DNA from: Mycobacterium spongiae
GTDB taxonomy: Bacteria; Actinomycetota; Actinomycetes; Mycobacteriales; Mycobacteriaceae
Assembly: GCF_018278905.1 (NCBI RefSeq)
Contig: NZ_CP046600.1
Coordinates: forward strand, 1,178,001 to 1,242,000
DNA length: 64,000 bases
Direction of reading: 5' to 3'
The notes below the pieces were generated by a model, which did no database searches, was not told the DNA's origin, and worked only from the letters and a program-made list of their open reading frames with translations. The stretch's first letter is position 1. Each line of letters begins with the position of its first letter. Both the position numbers and the translations under genes were made by a program. Positions 1 to 8,116 of this stretch are shown piece by piece.

Positions 1-865
1 GAAGATCGCCCAGCTCGTGGAAGCCGCCGACAAGGAGCCCGAACCGTCAGCGGCGATTCGGCTGCTCCAGGAGCTGCATGCCGCGCCGCTGGACCCCGAC
101 CTGCTCGGCGCCGCGGTCGCCAGTATCCGAGAGGCGGGCGTGACCACGGCGGTGCGGGTCAGCCCGCAAAACGCCCAAGCGCTGACGCCGGTGCTCCTTG
201 CCGCCGGTATCGACCTCCTGGTTGTTCAGGGCACGATCGTCTCGGCCGAGCATGTCGCCACCGGTGGTGAACCGCTCAACCTCAAGACCTTCATCTCCGA
301 TCTCGACATTCCCGTCGTCGCGGGCGGGGTGCTCGACCACCGCACGGCGCTGCACCTGATGCGCACTGGTGCCGCCGGCGTCATCGTCGGCTACGGCTCG
401 ACCCAGGGGGTGACAACCTCGGACGAGGTGCTCGGGATCAGCGTGCCGATGGCCACCGCGATCGCCGATGCTGCGGCCGCCCGCCGCGACTACCTCGACG
501 AGACCGGCGGCCGGTACGTGCATGTGCTGGCCGACGGAGACATCCACACCTCCGGGGAGTTGGCCAAGGCCATCGCCTGCGGCGCCGACGCCGTGGTGCT
601 GGGCACGCCGCTGGCCGAATGTGCCGAGGCGCTCGGTGAAGGCTGGTTCTGGCCGACGGCGGCCGCGCACCCGTCGTTGCCGCGCGGAGCGTTGCTGCAG
701 ATTGCTGCTGGCGAGCGACCGCCGATGCAGCAGGTCCTGAACGGCCCGTCCGACGACCCATTCGGCAGCCTCAATCTGGTCGGCGGTCTGCGCCGGTCGA
801 TGGCCAAGGCCGGCTACTGCGACCTCAAGGAATTCCAAAAGGTCGGCCTGACCGTCGGGAGCTGA
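1..865 (+). CDS. guaB3: GuaB3, IMP dehydrogenase-family protein (5' end cut by window)
   Basis: The reading frame is open from base 2, so the N-terminus lies outside the window and about 287 residues are seen (the family is about 375). It has the TIM-barrel of the IMPDH/GMP reductase family, including the phosphate-binding stretch GADAVVLGTPLAE and the glycine-rich loop VGYGSTQGVTTSDE. That loop lacks the catalytic cysteine of true IMP dehydrogenases (usual SICTT), as in other actinobacterial GuaB3 proteins, so IMPDH activity is doubtful; the active mycobacterial enzyme is GuaB2. The gene lies just upstream of choD on the same strand, as in M. tuberculosis (Rv3410c-Rv3409c), and 75 bp separate them. 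Confidence 0.93.
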   Translation, partial: KIAQLVEAADKEPEPSAAIRLLQELHAAPLDPDLLGAAVASIREAGVTTAVRVSPQNAQALTPVLLAAGIDLLVVQGTIVSAEHVATGGEPLNLKTFISDLDIPVVAGGVLDHRTALHLMRTGAAGVIVGYGSTQGVTTSDEVLGISVPMATAIADAAAARRDYLDETGGRYVHVLADGDIHTSGELAKAIACGADAVVLGTPLAECAEALGEGWFWPTAAAHPSLPRGALLQIAAGERPPMQQVLNGPSDDPFGSLNLVGGLRRSMAKAGYCDLKEFQKVGLTVGS

Positions 866-940
866 TTGCCCCGCGGTCGGCCGCTGCCAGACTTAGGGGC
901 TGACTAGCAGGCTGAATGTAAAGAGGTTCATACTGCAGCG

Positions 941-2677
941 ATGAAGCCGCATTATGACGTCCTGATTATCGGTTCGGGTTTCGGGGGCAGCGTCACCGCG
1001 CTGCGGCTGACGGAAAAGGGCTACCGGGTCGGCGTGCTGGAGGCCGGCCGGCGGTTCTCCGACGAGGACTTCGCGAAGACATCCTGGGATCTGCGCAAGT
1101 TCCTATGGGCACCCAGGCTGGGTTGCTATGGCATCCAACGCATCCACCCGCTGCGCAACGTGATGATCCTGGCCGGGGCCGGAGTCGGTGGTGGGTCGCT
1201 GAACTACGCCAATACGTTGTATGTGCCGCCGGAGCCATTCTTCGCTGACCAGCAGTGGTCACACATCACCGACTGGCGCAGCGAGCTGATGCCGCATTAC
1301 CACCAAGCCCAACGCATGCTGGGCGTGGTGCAGAACCCGACTTTCACCGACGCCGACCGCATCGTCAAGGAAGTCGCCGACGAGATGGGGTTCGGTGACA
1401 CGTGGGTGCCGACGCCGGTGGGAGTGTTTTTCGGTCCCGACGGCACCAAGACTCCGGGCAAGACGGTGCCCGACCCGTATTTCGGTGGTGCGGGGCCGGC
1501 GCGCACCGGCTGCTTGGAGTGTGGCTGCTGCATGACGGGTTGTCGCCACGGCGCGAAGAACACTCTGGTGAAGAACTACCTTGGTCTTGCCGAATCCGCT
1601 GGTGCACAGGTTATTCCGATGACGACGGTGAAGGGATTCGAGCAGCGGTCCGATGGGTTGTGGGAGATCCGCACCGTTCGCACCGGTAGTTGGCTGCGCC
1701 GCGACCGGCGCACCTTCACCGCTTCCCACGTCGTACTGGCCGCGGGCACCTGGGGAACCCAGCATCTCCTGTTCAAGATGCGCGACCGCGATAGGCTGCC
1801 GCGGTTGTCGAGCCGCCTGGGCGTGTTGACTCGGACCAACTCAGAGTCGATCGTCGGTGCCGCCACCTTGAAAATCCCTACGGACCTTGATCTGACCCAC
1901 GGGGTCGCGATCACCTCGTCGATTCACCCGACGCCCGACACCCACGTCGAACCTGTCCGCTACGGAAAGGGCTCGAACGCGATGGGGCTGTTGCAGACGC
2001 TGATGACCGACGGGTCCGGTCCGGAAGGCACCGATGTGCCGCGGTGGAAGCAACTGCTGCGTCAAGCCGGTGGGCAGCCGCGCCGGATGATCCGAATGCT
2101 CAATGCGCGCCAGTGGAGCGAGCGGACGGTGATTGCGCTGGTGATGCAGCATCTGGACAACTCGATCACCACGTTCACCAACCGGGGAAAGCTGGGGATC
2201 CGCTGGTACTCCAGCAAGCAAGGACATGGGGAGCCGAACCCGACGTGGATTCCCATCGGCAACCAGGTCACCCGCCGCATTGCCGCCAAGATCGACGGCG
2301 TTGCGGGCGGTACCTGGGGTGAGCTGTTCAACATCCCGTTGACCGCACACTTTCTTGGCGGCGCTGTGATCGGCGACGACCCCGAGCACGGAGTCATCGA
2401 CCCTTATCACCGGGTCTACGGCTATCCGACGCTGTCGGTGGTCGACGGGGCGGCGATCTCGGCGAACTTGGGCGTTAACCCGTCGCTGTCGATCGCCGCC
2501 CAAGCCGAGCGGGCCGCGTCGCTCTGGCCGAACAAGGGCAAGAGCGATCAGCGGCCGCGGCAAGGGGAGGCCTACCGCCGGCTGGACCCGATCGAGCCCG
2601 AGCACCCGGTGGTGCCCGCGGACGCGCCGGGAGCGCTGCGATGGCTGCCGATCGATCCGGTCAGCCACGCAGGGTGA
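941..2677 (+). CDS. choD: ChoD, GMC-type flavoprotein (cholesterol oxidase-like)
   Basis: This 578-residue FAD enzyme is nearly identical in recalled sequence to M. tuberculosis ChoD (Rv3409c, 578 aa). The N-terminal Rossmann motif IIGSGFGGSV (about residues 9-18) binds FAD. A cysteine cluster, CLECGCCMTGC, follows near residue 195; it is unusual for GMC oxidases and suggests a metal or Fe-S site. The C-terminal VVDGAAISANLGVNPSLSI is the GMC/FAD closing motif. It was named as 3-beta-hydroxysterol oxidase, but its role in cholesterol catabolism has been disputed, so the substrate is uncertain. The ATG at 941 gives the family-standard MKP start. It follows guaB3 and converges with the sulfatase gene. 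Confidence 0.95.
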   Translation: MKPHYDVLIIGSGFGGSVTALRLTEKGYRVGVLEAGRRFSDEDFAKTSWDLRKFLWAPRLGCYGIQRIHPLRNVMILAGAGVGGGSLNYANTLYVPPEPFFADQQWSHITDWRSELMPHYHQAQRMLGVVQNPTFTDADRIVKEVADEMGFGDTWVPTPVGVFFGPDGTKTPGKTVPDPYFGGAGPARTGCLECGCCMTGCRHGAKNTLVKNYLGLAESAGAQVIPMTTVKGFEQRSDGLWEIRTVRTGSWLRRDRRTFTASHVVLAAGTWGTQHLLFKMRDRDRLPRLSSRLGVLTRTNSESIVGAATLKIPTDLDLTHGVAITSSIHPTPDTHVEPVRYGKGSNAMGLLQTLMTDGSGPEGTDVPRWKQLLRQAGGQPRRMIRMLNARQWSERTVIALVMQHLDNSITTFTNRGKLGIRWYSSKQGHGEPNPTWIPIGNQVTRRIAAKIDGVAGGTWGELFNIPLTAHFLGGAVIGDDPEHGVIDPYHRVYGYPTLSVVDGAAISANLGVNPSLSIAAQAERAASLWPNKGKSDQRPRQGEAYRRLDPIEPEHPVVPADAPGALRWLPIDPVSHAG

Positions 2678-2723
2678 CACCGGTCGGTCCGCGCTGGGTC
2701 AGCTAGGCCCCCCAGGCCCACCG

Positions 2724-3611
2724 TTAGCCAGCCAGGGCCAGCGGCGCCCCGCTGACCACCCGGCTGCTCTGCCCGTGGATGTTGACGGGCACATCGCCCA
2801 TCAAGGTGACCCGATGCATGAGCCGATACTGGTCGTCGTAGTCGTCGATCGCCCGGTGCTGGGTTGCCCGGTTGTCCCAGATGGCGACGTCACCCGGCTC
2901 CCAGTTCCAACGGATGGTGTTCTCGGGCACAGTGATTCGCTGCTGCAGTAGGTCGAACAGCACACTGAACTCGCGGCTGTCCAGACCGACGAATCCGCGT
3001 ACGAAGTTTCCTAAGACCAAGGTGCGCTCACCGGTCTCCGGATGTACCCGCACGACCGGGTGTTCGGTCCGGAAGTCGGGCTTCTCGAACGACTCCAGGA
3101 GTGCCTTTTGCCCGTCGGTCAGGGCCTCTTCAGCGATGTAGTCGAAGCGGTTGCTGTGCAGTCCCCAGAGGTTTTCGACGAGGCACTTGAGCGATTCGGG
3201 CAGCTCGGAATAGGCAGTCGCGGTATTGGCCCACAGTGTCGAGCCACCGTAAGCGGGCAAAGTGACGGCTCGCAGGACTGACGCCGACGGGTAGTTCGCG
3301 GCGAACGTGACGTCGGTGTGCCAGCGGGTGGCTTTGCCGAACTCCGAGTTGATCGGCGTGATGACCGGCGCGTCCTTGAGGGCTAATACTGCGGCCGGGT
3401 GGGCGACTGGCGTGCCCAGCAAGCCGGCGAACGCGAGCTGCTCGTCGTCATTGAGATGGTTCTGGTCACGGAAGAAGATCACCTTGTGGGCCAGTAGCGC
3501 GGCCCGGATTTCGCCGATCGTGCCGGCGTCAAGGTTCTCGCCGAGGCGCACCCCGTCGATCTGGGCGCCGATGCGGCTGCCCAGCTTCTTTATGGCAATC
3601 GAGTCAGTCAT
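2724..3611 (-). CDS. Fe(II)/2-oxoglutarate-dependent alkyl sulfatase (TauD family, Rv3406-like)
   Basis: The 295-residue protein belongs to the TauD/TfdA dioxygenases. The iron triad is visible as H98-x-D100 (WHTD) and H252 (QHRAID), and Arg267 is the likely 2-oxoglutarate carboxylate ligand. The M. tuberculosis homologue Rv3406 hydroxylates alkyl sulfates to release sulfate, and can also inactivate certain carboxylated DprE1 inhibitors. The gene diverges from the TetR gene across 63 bp holding a strong palindrome, so it is probably repressed by that neighbour. An AGGA ribosome site lies 10-15 nt upstream. VapBC47 (Rv3407-Rv3408), which separates this gene from choD in M. tuberculosis, is absent. 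Confidence 0.93.
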   Translation of the reverse strand: MTDSIAIKKLGSRIGAQIDGVRLGENLDAGTIGEIRAALLAHKVIFFRDQNHLNDDEQLAFAGLLGTPVAHPAAVLALKDAPVITPINSEFGKATRWHTDVTFAANYPSASVLRAVTLPAYGGSTLWANTATAYSELPESLKCLVENLWGLHSNRFDYIAEEALTDGQKALLESFEKPDFRTEHPVVRVHPETGERTLVLGNFVRGFVGLDSREFSVLFDLLQQRITVPENTIRWNWEPGDVAIWDNRATQHRAIDDYDDQYRLMHRVTLMGDVPVNIHGQSSRVVSGAPLALAG

Positions 3612-3639
3612 TGGTGGGTCCTTCAGGAAGAAGCGTGAC

Positions 3640-3673
3640 TGTAGTCAGTTGACTACATCCGCTACTGTAGTCG
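3640..3673. promoter_or_regulatory. Palindromic operator between tetR and the sulfatase gene
   Basis: TGTAGTCA at 3640-3647 and TGACTACA at 3650-3657 form perfect 8-bp inverted arms around a 2-bp centre. A second, shorter palindrome (CTAC T GTAG) lies at 3662-3670. The second element overlaps the apparent -10 of the TetR gene (TACTGT, 3663-3668), so one bound repressor could block both divergent promoters. The M. tuberculosis homologue Rv3405c is known to repress Rv3406; the operator position here is inferred from symmetry. Confidence 0.75.
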
Positions 3674-3674
3674 A

Positions 3675-4241
3675 ATGACTGCGCGTTCCGCAACCGATCG
3701 CGGGAAGATCCCCTCTGGCCGGGAAGAGGTGGCTGCCGCGGTTCTGGAAGCGGCCGCCGATCTTTTTGCCGATCGCGGTCCGGCCGCTACCTCGATCCGT
3801 GATATTGCTGCGCGATCCAAGGTCAACCATGGATTGGTATTTCGTCACTTCGGCACGAAAGAGCAGCTGGTCGGGGCGGTGTTAGATCATCTGGGCGCGG
3901 ATCTGGCGGGACTGCTGCATTTCGGAGCGTCCGACGAGGTCGTCGACCGGGCGCTCGACCGGCAGATGCGCGTTTGGGCACGCACATTGCTTGACGGGTA
4001 TTCGGCCGAGCAGCTGCAGACGCGTTTCCCTAATGCCGACGAAATGATCGACCATGTGCGTGCTCGTCATGACAACGACGCCAGCGCGCGGCTGGCTGTC
4101 GCGAACGCGATCGCGTTACAACTCGGGTGGCGGCTTTTCGCACCCATGCTGCGCGCGGCGACGGGCATTGACGAGCTGCCGGAAGCTGAACTGCGCGAGG
4201 CGGTCTTAGCCGAATTGACGCGGATCCTCGAACCTCACTGA
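3675..4241 (+). CDS. TetR-family repressor of the sulfatase gene (Rv3405c-like)
   Basis: This 188-residue TetR protein has its helix-turn-helix at about residues 35-60 (AATSIRDIAARSKVNHGLVF followed by RHFGTKEQL). The ligand-binding half is variable, as expected. The start ATG has no Shine-Dalgarno; a TACTGT box ends 6 nt before it, so the mRNA is probably leaderless. It is divergent from the alkyl-sulfatase gene and should autoregulate through the shared palindrome. Loss of the M. tuberculosis homologue raises Rv3406 expression. The last 7 bp overlap the convergent GH65 gene. Rv3402c-Rv3404c, which follow it in M. tuberculosis, are missing. Confidence 0.9.
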   Translation: MTARSATDRGKIPSGREEVAAAVLEAAADLFADRGPAATSIRDIAARSKVNHGLVFRHFGTKEQLVGAVLDHLGADLAGLLHFGASDEVVDRALDRQMRVWARTLLDGYSAEQLQTRFPNADEMIDHVRARHDNDASARLAVANAIALQLGWRLFAPMLRAATGIDELPEAELREAVLAELTRILEPH

Positions 4242-6601
4242 CTCCTGCTCATCGCCCGCCGATGTACTGGCTCACGGCCTCGCGGCTGCGGCGGCGGCGG
4301 AAGTAGCGGCTTATGGACGTGTATGGCGATGGTCGATGGCGAACGTGTGTTCAGCACGAGGTCTTTCCCGGCATGGCGGATCGTCAGCTCGGTACCGGGC
4401 CCGTCGCGCAGGGTGAAGGTGACGTCGGAGTGATTGGCGTCTACGGTGAGCCGGAAACCGCGCCACCGCAGCCGGAACCGCAGCCGCGAGATTCCGTCGG
4501 GCAGCTGGGGATCGATAGACAAGATGCCCTCGTCGTCCCGCAGGCCGCCGAAGCCCCCGACCAGGGCTGTCCACGCTCCGGCCAGTGAGGCCATGTGCAA
4601 GCCGTCGCGGGTATTGCGGTGTAGGTCGCGCAAGTCGATCAGCGCTGCCTCGTAAGCGTAGTCGTGAGCCAGCTCGAGATGGCCGACCTCGGCGCACATG
4701 ACGGCCTGAGTGCAGGCCGACAGGGAGGAGTCGCGCACCATACGCCGCTCGTAGTAGTCGACGTTGCGCGCTTTTTGGTCGGGCGTGAATGCGTGACTCT
4801 GCCATTGCATCGCCAGCACCAGGTCGGCCTGCTTGATCACCTGTGTGGGGTAGAGCCGCACGTAAGCCTCGTGCAGCAGCAGCGGGTAGGTCGTTTCCGC
4901 ATCGAAATCCCACTCCGCAAAAGTGGTGAACCCTTCGCACTGCTGATGAACGCCGAGCTCCTCGTCGTAGGGAATCTTGGTTGCGTCGGCCGCGTCGCGC
5001 CAAGCCGCCATCTCCTCGGTCGTGACACCCATCGCTTCGGCTGCTTCGGGGTGACGCAGGCAGGCATCGGCGGCGGTGATCAGGTTGTGTGCCGCCATCA
5101 GATTCGTGAACACATTGTCGCGGACAATTGCCGTGTACTCATCGGGACCGGTGACCCCGTCGAGGTGCCAGACCCCATGGCGATCGTGATGCCCGAGCGA
5201 CAGCCACAGCCGGGCGGTCTCGATCAGCACCGTGAGGCCGCAGTCTTCCTCGAGCGAGTGGTCGCCGGTGACCGTGCGGTACCGCTCGAACGCCATGGCG
5301 ATGTCGGCGTTGATGTGCCAGGCTGCCGTGCCGGCTGGCCAGTAGGCCGAGCACTCCTGTCCGCGGATGGTGCGCCAGGGAAAGGCGGCACCTTTGAGAC
5401 CGAGCTCGGCGGCGCGCTCGCGGGCGAGATCCAACGTCGAGGCGCGCCAACGCAGCGCGTCGGCGACCGCGTGTGGGGCGGTGTAGGTGAGCACCGGAAG
5501 CACGAAACCTTCGGTGTCCCAGAAGGCGTGGCCATCGTAGCCCGTCCCGGTGAGCCCCTTGCTGGCAATCGCACGGCGTTCGGCGCGGGCACTGGCCTGC
5601 AACAAGTGAAACAACCCGAACCGCACTGCCTGCTGACACTCCGGATCACCCTCGACCTCGACGTCCGCGCTCTCCCAGAAGTCGTCGAGGTAGGCCCGTT
5701 GCGACTCCAGCAGACCCTGCCACCCGCTGTAGCGGGCGCCGTGCAGCGCGCCCGCGGCCTGGTCACGCAGCGCCGGGCGGGAGCGCAGGCTCGACCAGCC
5801 ATACGCGAGATACTTGACGATGCGCAGCTTCTGACCCGGACGCAGTCCGCAGATCACGGTGGTCCGGGCTAGGTCGGGACGTGCATCGGTGGTGATTTCG
5901 ACGCGCCCGGGCACCTCGACCTCGTGGTCCATCCCGGCGGCCATCATCAGCGCGCTACTGCGGGTTCGGTGCATCAGCAGTGCACCGCGGTCGGTGTTCT
6001 CGTGGTCAACGGCCTCTAGCGGCTTGTCCAGGATGGCCGACACCCGGGGGTCGGCCGAGGTCTGCGGTTGGTCCTCGTTGGTGACGAGCTCGGACTGCAC
6101 GGTCACACGAACGAATTCGTCGATGGCTTCGACCACGTACTCGAAGGCCGCGACGCTGCGATGGGCCAGCGATACCAGGCGGGTCGAGACGATCTTGACT
6201 TGCTTGCCGGCCGGTGAGCTCCAGTGCGCACGCCGGGTCAGCGTTCCGGCGCGCAGGTCGAGAACCCGTTCGTGGGAAAACAATGTGCCGTACCGGACAT
6301 CGAATGGTTCGTCTCCGACCAAGAGCCGAAAGATCTTGCCGTTGGTGACGTCGACGATCGTCTGGCCGGCCTCCGGGTAGCCATATCCAGCCTCGGCGTA
6401 CGGTAGCGGCCGGATTTCGAAGAACGAATTCAGGTAGGTTCCGGGCAAGCCGTAGGGTTCGCCCTCGTCGAGGTTGCCGCGCAACCCGATGTGCCCGTTG
6501 GATAGCGCGAACAGCGATTCCGATTGCGCCAGCAGGTTCAGGTCGAGCCGGGTCTCACGGATTTGCCACGGTTCGACGGGGAATGCTTCCTCAGTGATCA
6601 T
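4235..6601 (-). CDS. Glycoside hydrolase family 65 (disaccharide phosphorylase-like, Rv3401-like)
   Basis: The 788-residue protein has the GH65 layout: an N-terminal beta-sandwich to about residue 270, an (alpha/alpha)6 barrel from about 310 to 680, and a small C-terminal beta domain. The barrel contains GHAFWDTEGFVLP and the general-acid motif VTGPDEYT, whose Glu is the catalytic acid in maltose and kojibiose phosphorylases. Substrate is not evident. It is the downstream gene of a pair with a beta-phosphoglucomutase-like gene, the classic partner that turns the released beta-glucose 1-phosphate into glucose 6-phosphate. Three tandem AGGAAAA ribosome-site units sit directly before the ATG. 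Confidence 0.93.
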   Translation of the reverse strand: MITEEAFPVEPWQIRETRLDLNLLAQSESLFALSNGHIGLRGNLDEGEPYGLPGTYLNSFFEIRPLPYAEAGYGYPEAGQTIVDVTNGKIFRLLVGDEPFDVRYGTLFSHERVLDLRAGTLTRRAHWSSPAGKQVKIVSTRLVSLAHRSVAAFEYVVEAIDEFVRVTVQSELVTNEDQPQTSADPRVSAILDKPLEAVDHENTDRGALLMHRTRSSALMMAAGMDHEVEVPGRVEITTDARPDLARTTVICGLRPGQKLRIVKYLAYGWSSLRSRPALRDQAAGALHGARYSGWQGLLESQRAYLDDFWESADVEVEGDPECQQAVRFGLFHLLQASARAERRAIASKGLTGTGYDGHAFWDTEGFVLPVLTYTAPHAVADALRWRASTLDLARERAAELGLKGAAFPWRTIRGQECSAYWPAGTAAWHINADIAMAFERYRTVTGDHSLEEDCGLTVLIETARLWLSLGHHDRHGVWHLDGVTGPDEYTAIVRDNVFTNLMAAHNLITAADACLRHPEAAEAMGVTTEEMAAWRDAADATKIPYDEELGVHQQCEGFTTFAEWDFDAETTYPLLLHEAYVRLYPTQVIKQADLVLAMQWQSHAFTPDQKARNVDYYERRMVRDSSLSACTQAVMCAEVGHLELAHDYAYEAALIDLRDLHRNTRDGLHMASLAGAWTALVGGFGGLRDDEGILSIDPQLPDGISRLRFRLRWRGFRLTVDANHSDVTFTLRDGPGTELTIRHAGKDLVLNTRSPSTIAIHVHKPLLPPPPQPRGREPVHRRAMSRSQ

Positions 6602-6657
6602 GAATTTTCCTCGTGATCATGACTTTTCCTTGTGATCGTGATTTTCCTGGTGGTCAT
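6598..6657 (-). CDS. Possible 19-codon linker ORF between the sugar genes
   Basis: On the minus strand an ATG at 6657 overlaps the stop of the phosphoglucomutase gene as ATGA. The frame runs 19 codons ([19 protein letters not shown]) and its TGA overlaps the GH65 start codon, again as ATGA. This gives two back-to-back stop-start overlaps that would keep ribosomes moving from one gene to the next. The peptide is low complexity and lies wholly in a tandem repeat, so it may have no function of its own. It could equally be a by-product of ribosome-site duplication. Confidence 0.3.
   Translation of the reverse strand: MTTRKITITRKSHDHEENS
6602..6657 (-). repeat. Three tandem 18-19 bp units, each with an AGGAAAA ribosome site
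   Basis: Read on the minus strand, GAYCAC-N-AGGAAAA-NTC(A) is repeated three times between the phosphoglucomutase stop and the GH65 start. Two of the units end in an ATG and one in ACG. Such a tandem array duplicates the ribosome site and could change length by slippage, tuning GH65 translation. Confidence 0.7.
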
Positions 6658-7406
6658 GATCGAAGCAGTTCGGCGAGATCCGTTACCACCACGTCGGCGC
6701 CGTTGCGGCGCAACTGTTCGGCCTGGCCCACTCGGTCGACACCTACCACGAACCCGAAGTTACCGGCACGGCCGGCCTGTACGCCCGAGAGGGCGTCCTC
6801 GAACACGGCCGCCGAATCCGGATCGACCTCGAGCAGCTGCGCTGCGCGCAAGTAGGAGTCGGGCGCGGGCTTGCCCGCGATGTGCTCCTCGCGCAGCGTG
6901 ACCCCGTCAACCCGGTGCTGCACGAACCGTTCGAGGCCCGTGGTCGCGAGCACCACGCGGGTGTTGGCGCTCGAAGACACCACGGCCACACCGAGACCCG
7001 CGGCTGAGACCGCCTCCAGGTAGCGGCGCGACCCATCGAACACCTTGGCCCCGTCCGCAACCAGAAGCTTGCCGAACATGTCGTTCTTCTGCTTGCCCAG
7101 GCCGTAGACCGTCTCGACGCCGCCGGGGTCGTCCGGGGAGCCGTCGGGAATGTCGATTCCCCGGCTGCTCAGAAACGACCGGACCCCGTCTTCGCGCTTC
7201 TTGCCGTCCACATATTGCTGATAGTCCGCAGCTGCGTCGAACGGGACGAATCTTTGGCCCGTGCGCTGGGCACGTTCCGAGAGATAGCCGTCGAACATGG
7301 CCTTCCAGGCCTTGGTATGCAGACTCGCGGTATCGGTAAGCACGCCGTCGAGGTCGAACAGACAAGCACTTACCTTCTCTGGCAGACCCAGCACGGTGGA
7401 CCTCAC
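6654..7406 (-). CDS. Beta-phosphoglucomutase-like HAD hydrolase (Rv3400-like)
   Basis: This 250-residue HAD enzyme carries the nucleophile motif [10 protein letters not shown] (about residue 18), the motif II region VVSSSANT, the Lys of GKPAPD and the acidic FEDALSG. These match beta-phosphoglucomutases, which interconvert beta-glucose 1-phosphate and glucose 6-phosphate, in keeping with the GH65 phosphorylase-like gene downstream. The start is GTG at 7406. M. tuberculosis Rv3400 begins about 12 residues earlier with M-x-x-WYRP. Here that beginning (MVKWYRP) is still encoded from an ATG at 7455, but in a different frame after a small insertion and a single-base loss. The N-terminus has therefore been remodelled or the sequence has an error. 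Confidence 0.88.
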   Translation of the reverse strand: MRSTVLGLPEKVSACLFDLDGVLTDTASLHTKAWKAMFDGYLSERAQRTGQRFVPFDAAADYQQYVDGKKREDGVRSFLSSRGIDIPDGSPDDPGGVETVYGLGKQKNDMFGKLLVADGAKVFDGSRRYLEAVSAAGLGVAVVSSSANTRVVLATTGLERFVQHRVDGVTLREEHIAGKPAPDSYLRAAQLLEVDPDSAAVFEDALSGVQAGRAGNFGFVVGVDRVGQAEQLRRNGADVVVTDLAELLRS

Positions 7407-7563
7407 TCCGGGAAACTTTACTTCCTGACGTAGTTGGGCGGTACCACTTCACCATGCCCGCTGGGCATCCGCGGCGATTTGGCGCACAACAGCACCGTGT
7501 CGTCGTCGCAGGCTTTCGATTGCACGGCGTCGCGCTTCGGCTGCCAGCGGACTTGCCAGAAAA

Positions 7564-7983
7564 CTATGAATCAACCAAACCGTGTTTGCGGGCTAGCTCC
7601 TCAAAATTGCTTCGGATAGCAAGAATTTGCTGGGAAGTCAGCGGTGGCGTAATTTTCAATAGCCTTTCGGTGACCACATGGGCAAATTCTTCGGTCGAAA
7701 ACACATCGAAATATTCGTCATTCGGGGACCCCGCGTCAGTGGCGAGGGTATTCGAGGTGCGTGCCGGCTGCGTGTCGGTTGATAGGCGGACTTCCGTGGC
7801 GAACTTGCCGCGATCACCCTCTTCGACGCCGAAGGAGACCCTAGCGCCTCGCGTCGCCTGTCGCTTTTCCATTTCCAGATCATTGGCGTGGAGAAAGACG
7901 TCGTCCCCGCCCATATCGGGGGTAATAAAACCATAACCGCGTACTTCGTCGAAACGAACGATCTTTCCCGTGGCTCGTGTCAC
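7564..7983 (-). CDS. Cold-shock-domain protein with C-terminal helical tail
   Basis: From GTG 7983 the product is 139 residues. Residues 4-70 are a cold-shock domain with the RNA-binding motifs GYGFITP and DDVFLH. The C-terminal 45 residues ([16 protein letters not shown], then [17 protein letters not shown]) form a predicted helical domain seen in other actinobacterial CSD proteins. The start was chosen because AGGAG lies 7 nt upstream; longer in-frame openings extend into the guaA promoter. It is divergent from guaA (133 bp apart). In M. tuberculosis Rv3397c-Rv3399 (phyA, idsA1 and a methyltransferase) occupy this position. Target nucleic acid is unknown. Confidence 0.85.
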   Translation of the reverse strand: MTRATGKIVRFDEVRGYGFITPDMGGDDVFLHANDLEMEKRQATRGARVSFGVEEGDRGKFATEVRLSTDTQPARTSNTLATDAGSPNDEYFDVFSTEEFAHVVTERLLKITPPLTSQQILAIRSNFEELARKHGLVDS

Positions 7984-8102
7984 GTTGATACTCCTAATTT
8001 CAGCGATTAACGGCATCGTACCCATCGGCCAGCTGTTCCTCGACGCCGCCACTCCTGTGATGCGATCGGCGGCGCACCGAAACCACGTAGTGGCGGGGCC
8101 AC

Positions 8103-8108
8103 TACACT
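8103..8108 (+). promoter_or_regulatory. Likely -10 box of guaA
   Basis: TACACT ends 8 nt before the GTG at 8117, and no Shine-Dalgarno precedes either GTG at 8111 or 8117. This is the usual look of a leaderless mycobacterial gene. No clear -35 is visible. Confidence 0.4.
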
Positions 8109-8116
8109 CAGTGCCC

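Noticed and set aside
1841..2680. A 279-codon minus-strand frame in choD
   Set aside because: High-GC antisense shadow of a well-conserved flavoprotein.
4664..5872. A 402-codon plus-strand frame inside the GH65 gene
   Set aside because: The opposite strand encodes a full, recognisable GH65 enzyme; this frame has no ribosome site or family resemblance.
7970..8116. Extended N-terminus of GuaA from ATG in frame at 7970
   Set aside because: It would overlap the cold-shock gene start, shares nothing with known GuaA, and a -10 box lies inside it.
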